From Coccinella septempunctata (taxonomy: Eukaryota; Arthropoda; Insecta; Coleoptera; Coccinellidae), in NCBI RefSeq assembly GCF_907165205.1, contig NC_058189.1, positions 51,796,270-51,860,269 of the forward strand: DNA of 64,000 bases, in the 5' to 3' direction. The notes under the pieces were generated by a model. The model was given only the letters and a program-made list of their open reading frames with translations. It made no database searches and was not told the DNA's origin. Both the position numbers and the translations under genes were made by a program. Shown one piece after another: positions 59,421 through 64,000 of this stretch (position 1 is its first letter; every line of letters begins with the position of its first letter).

Positions 59421-61672
59421 GACATGAACTTTTGACAGGTGTTATTTGAAAGATGGTAATACTTCCTAAAACTGACAAGGATTTTGTATCTGTGGCGCAA
59501 CCTGTAGATCAGACCGGAAACTTTTCAGCAGATGTCTTATACCTACTAAAAAGAAATTCTACAATGTTATCGCGATTGTATCAGGTATTCTAGAGGAAAT
59601 TTCAAACGGAAGAACTAGGATATGTGCTTATGCTTATGTCATCATCAATCAGCATGGCAGTTATCAGTTTCCCTGATAAGACGGATCATATGAAAGTGAT
59701 CAATCAGTAAAAGGCAGCTGGGAACTGATGATGAGCTTCTATCAGATTTTTTTTAAATAACTGCTCTCTAACGAACTATAGCATGGTATTTTTTATCTTA
59801 ATTTGAGCAAAATAATGGTTCAAAATAATGAAAATCTTGTTCTTTCATTAATATGTAGAACAGTATCGATTTAATTTCTCCCTTAACAGTCTATTCGGAG
59901 AATCAAAAGTAAAATTCTGAAATTCTTGGAGCTGAGCTACAATATTGGCTTTGTCTTCTTCATCTCTACAATAAAAAGAGTTCTCTCAAATTTTTGTGGG
60001 GCCAATAGATGAATTATTTGTTGCAAGAGAATGATATGACTATTGAATATCTGCATAATAATCCATTCAGTTTCTTGTTGTCTCCCCCCACGAACGTTTG
60101 GATACCTTTCACATCACCCAGCCCATATTCAGTATCCACTTAGTCCATAGTCTGCTATACGAAGAATTGAACACAGCTTTCTTCTTCGGCTGCAATACAC
60201 ACACACCGTAGTCGGTGCAATTTGTATTCGCTTTGAGTACACGGTATTTCCTGAAACTTCGGGTGCGTGATTTTTTTTTCAATTGAGATTGAGGGCCATT
60301 ATTCCAAAGTGCAGTTACAAAAAAGTTGAAGAGAAATCGATCTGTTGTGGTGATATGTGCATTTTTTGAGTTCTTCTGGAATTGATGATAGGATAGGTGT
60401 ATATGATGTTATCGGTGAGTGCTTTAACTTCTTTCAGATGGGGTGAAAAATGGGAAACCACATTGAAATTCATTTGTTCTGCACTTTGATTGAACAGTTA
60501 CAAAACGATGATTCGTGAAACAGACAAACGAGCTGATTTCGATAACATCTTCAGATTTGAAACTTGATAGCTCGATAGCAATGAAAAAAAAGGAAAAGTA
60601 ATTTGAATGAAAAATGGAAAGAATTAACAGCACAGCCTTTGCTCTTTTATGGTGCCTATGCTACATAAAATTACTTTGTTCTTCTACTGGGCGGGCGTGT
60701 TTTTTAAATCCATGAGGAAATAATGTAGAAAAAAAATAAGGGGCAAAACAAGGTGATTTTTGTAGTTCGAGGTGAAAAAAATATATTCATATCTAATATT
60801 GTTGAAAATGGACATGAGGAACTTTTTTGGAAAAAAATACGTGCTCTCATATCCTGCATATTCTATAAGTCAAATATTGATATTGTCTGCATATTCTGAT
60901 TCTGCATTTGGAAAATTTTTATGAATCTATGGTTATGGCCTATTAGCAATTATTCGTAAAAATGAAATTGTGGAATTCAAACATCTTCTGAAGTTTTTCA
61001 GCTCATTCTTTCAACAGATGCTGGAAAATGCTGGAAAATTGGGAATCAATATTTCCAAAGTATTCTCTTCCCAAAGAGTTTTGCACTTAGTATATTCACC
61101 TTATGATATCGATCATTTTATCCCCTACACAATCCAGATTTGCAACATCAGTGGAAGAGAATTTCCCATACTGACTCATTACTTGAACCTCGAATATGCA
61201 GTCAATGTTTCGAATTTCTGAGTAGAGAGTGTTTCTAGAAAGCGAATAACTGGATTTTGTGACTTACCTATTCATTGAGAAAAATGAATATTAATAACGA
61301 AAAAACCGTTTTCCGAAAAGAAGTTATTCCATTGGATGAAAATCTTATCTTATATGCTGAAAATCTCGAAGACTGTCGAGAATTTCAAAGAAAAGGAAAT
61401 ATAAAATATCCTAAATTTTCGGTGTAAAAACGGCATATTTCATCACAATAAAGGTTGATTTGAGTAAATTTAAGGTTGAGGTGCATCCAAGCACAACCGA
61501 ACACCCTATGTGACTGGATTGTTTTAACTCTATTGAGCTCATACTGCTACGTAATAAAAAAAAACTTGAATTTTTACCTCTCCTCTGTATGGAAATTGAT
61601 CAGGACGATTGTTCTAGGACCCTGTATCCCTAAATATTATCGGAGTAATATTCATTGGACTAATTATGTATA
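59421..61672. other. No gene seen
   Basis: AT-rich; the ORF at 60970-61221 has no recognised domain. Confidence 0.45.
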
Positions 61673-62300
61673 TAGGGTGAGTCTTTAACTCGTACAAAAA
61701 TTTCAACAGTAGATTCTTGAGGTTAAAAGAAACACTTTTTTCATTAACATTTTTTCGGAATCGGCTGGGTTTGAAAGATACAGGCTGTTGAAAAACCATA
61801 AAAAATATTATTTTTATATCTCACAAACAGTATTATCGAATAAACTGAATTTTGGAATATAGTTTTTCATTTATTTAATGAATCTGTTTCGAACACAAGA
61901 TATAACTAACGTCTTCTAGTTTTCTCATTATGATCATTAAGTACCACAAAAATACCGAAAATTCAAAGAACCCAACTCTTGAAACTAAGTTGGACGCTAT
62001 CTAATGAATATTTGAACGTTTTGTAAAATAAAAGTATTCTCCATATTTTCTCGTATAATGCGCTGTTTTCGAGTAACTTGATATTCAAAAAGTATCTGGG
62101 AAATTTTAAAAATTGTTTAATGAAGAATTTCTTTAAAAGATCCACATATGTGCAGTGTCACAGATTTAGCTAGTTATTCTGAAGGTAATTTTGTTTTTCC
62201 AGGAGTGGCATAGCTCATTATGAAAACTTAAAATGCCTATATCTCTTTATCAGGGCTGAAACGAAAAAATTTGTTTCTTTTGACCTCAAGAATCTACTCT
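61673..62300. mobile_element. MITE family B, copy 6, 3'-truncated
   Basis: Starts TAGGGTGAGTCTTTAACTCG at 61673 after TA, forward orientation, with TTGGACGCTATC at ~61989. The right TIR stops at GACCTCAAGAATCTACTC (62300); the outer ~30 bp are lost. Confidence 0.82.
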
Positions 62301-63020
62301 TGATGATGTGCCAACTTGAGGATGTTGGATTTCATAAGACTATGAGAACCCTATTATGACTCTATCATAGGATTTTGATATTAAGGGGAAGTGATACTTT
62401 CGCTTAGTTCTGATCAAAGCGAAAACGCAGATGATATCTACTAATATTTTAGAAACAGCAGGAATAACGAGAAGTGAAGAGGTTCGAAACTAAGCTGAAT
62501 TCAAATCTAATATTTTTTTTATTGGTTTTTACATACCAACATAAGAATTTTTGGAGTATATTGAAAATTGAATCGACAATGTCACTACTTGAAAAAAATC
62601 AACGAAATATCATGAACTATCGAAAACCAAAAGGGCACTTCAACAGGACTGCTGAGGGGCACACAGTTTTCCCATTGTTTTGGTTTATTTCATCATGTTT
62701 TTATGAATCCTTATCGATTTTTCTATTTATCGTCCAATGATAATTTGTGAATGTGGGGTATGGTATGATAGAAAACCTACTATATTATTGACAATATTGT
62801 TTCGTAAAAATTAAAGTTTGCTTATCATAAGTGACCTAGATAGTTTGCTTGTCCCACAAGTGACAAGACTTCCAGACTATGAATTAGTTATCGATTGAAA
62901 TTTATTTTGGGAGGATTTTGCATCTCTTCACAAACCTTTTAGTTGATGAAAATTTTGGATGGAGACAACTCCCAACTCACTATTTTAAAGGAATAAATAG
63001 ATCTCATTTCCTATGGTGTA

Positions 63021-63630
63021 CAGGGTGGGCAAAATTCTTTGTCTACTGAGGGGATCTCGAGAACTATAGCAGCTAGAAGAAAACAGATGACACATTCCCT
63101 TTTTTCATGACTAATTCAAATCTGAAAACAGAATCGGCCTATCATTTTCAGATTTCGAGTCATAAACAAAAATTGAGATTTTCACGATTCCGACAAGTTA
63201 CCATAACTTTTTTGTTTTTGAAGTGACACATCTGAAACTTGAACCTTCTTAGGGACTTTCATACGTAGAATCTACTGACAAAAGATTTTATCCAATTCTA
63301 AAATAACATAGGTATTCAATAAAAGTTTGAATTTGAAAAAATGAAAGTTCACATAATGATTAGAAATGAAAAAATATTTTGAGCTCATCAGTGGATTCTA
63401 CGTAAAAAAGGACCTGAAGTTTCAAGTTTCAGATTTGTAACATCAAAGACAAAAAAGTTATGAGAACTTTAGGAAATTGTCAAAAGCAAAAACGAAGTAT
63501 CGTGGGATGCTGCAGTTTTCACCATTCTTTGTTTCTCTGAAAAAGAGTTCGTAAATGTGTCATCCGTTTTCTTCTAGCTGCTATAGTTCTCGAGATCCAC
63601 TCAGTAGACAACGAATTTTGCCCACCCTGT
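63021..63630. mobile_element. MITE family A, copy 2 (inverted relative to copy 1)
   Basis: Starts CAGGGTGGGCAAAATTC and ends with the complement at 63630, flanked by TA. The internal order (GGACTTTCATACGTAGAATC..., then GAGCTCATCAGTGGATTC) is the reverse complement of 1362-1923, so this copy is inserted in the other orientation. Non-coding. Confidence 0.85.
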
Positions 63631-64000
63631 ATACGAGAATAGCGGAGAGCATTTCTATAATAAGCATTCTCCGCATTTTCGATGTACCTACCTTCACATC
63701 ACCAAAGTGGAGCCTCCAGTTTTTGCCACGATTATATCAAATGATCCATGGTAACGCGATTTTCCTCACTATTGTGCCGAATCAAGATAGCACATAATCG
63801 GCTTTTTAATTGTAGCTTTCTCTCCGCTCCACCAGCTACATAGACATCACTTTCGTTATTTTAATGATCATTAAATATGATGGATTTCTTCGAATTCCCA
63901 CAGATGCGCTCTTGAGAATAATTCTCCAGTTCACTATGACCTCCGACTAATACAAGGAGGAACAGAATCTATAATTATGGATTGCCACGATTTTCTATAA

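Overview
The window reads as a stretch of an AT-rich insect genome, possibly a beetle. Spliceosomal signals are present (polypyrimidine-AG acceptors, an AAG|GTAAGT donor). The repeats are typical arthropod types: Tc1, mariner, pogo/Tigger-like, an RTE/CR1-like LINE tail, a tRNA-headed SINE-like repeat and many TA-flanked foldback MITEs. No operons, ribosome-binding sites, CRISPR arrays or rRNA genes are seen. Most of the window is repeat-rich intergenic or intronic DNA; host genes are few. The organism call is inference.

Layout. 1-13 kb: MITEs at 1362-1923, 2481-3154, 5442-6099, 8461-9181 and 9319-11163 (the last carries a 1.23-kb TA-flanked insertion), a pogo-like remnant at 7162-8057, and a CpG-richer island at 4.0-4.4 kb. 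13.27-14.78 kb: a nearly intact Tc1-type transposon with one frameshift. 15-25 kb: quiet DNA, two small MITEs and a decayed mariner on the minus strand (23.7-24.9 kb). 25.9-28.6 kb: a family-B MITE split by a 297-bp near-perfect foldback whose loop holds a complete hammerhead ribozyme core, followed at once by a 1.7-kb inverted array of ~150-bp units. 32-37.8 kb: larger nested foldbacks. 40.0-41.1 kb: a TIR element. 41.95-42.6 kb: a CpG-dense promoter-like region and a possible first coding exon of a minus-strand gene. 42.9-45.2 kb: a LINE 3' end with a duplicated tail, then a ~300-bp inverted repeat that overlaps a Tigger-like end. 46.0-47.8 kb: tandem ~0.75-kb units containing a Pol III A/B-box head. 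49.1-49.5 and 54.3-55.0 kb: tandem duplications. 52.3-57.1 kb: two intact paralogous ORFs (157 and 140 aa), each in an exon opened by a good splice acceptor. 58.5-59.4 kb: an internally deleted mariner. 61.7-63.6 kb: two more MITEs.

The two most notable items are (1) the hammerhead ribozyme on the + strand at 26462-26566, with all core residues present, a closed stem II and a bulged, paired stem I, between long inverted arms; and (2) the paralogous gene pair at 52357-52830 and 56404-56826. The pair shares a compact domain resembling the one found in insect LINE ORF1-type proteins, but has no adjacent endonuclease or reverse transcriptase, ends in an acidic serine-rich tail and keeps intact frames, which suggests a domesticated retroelement-derived family.
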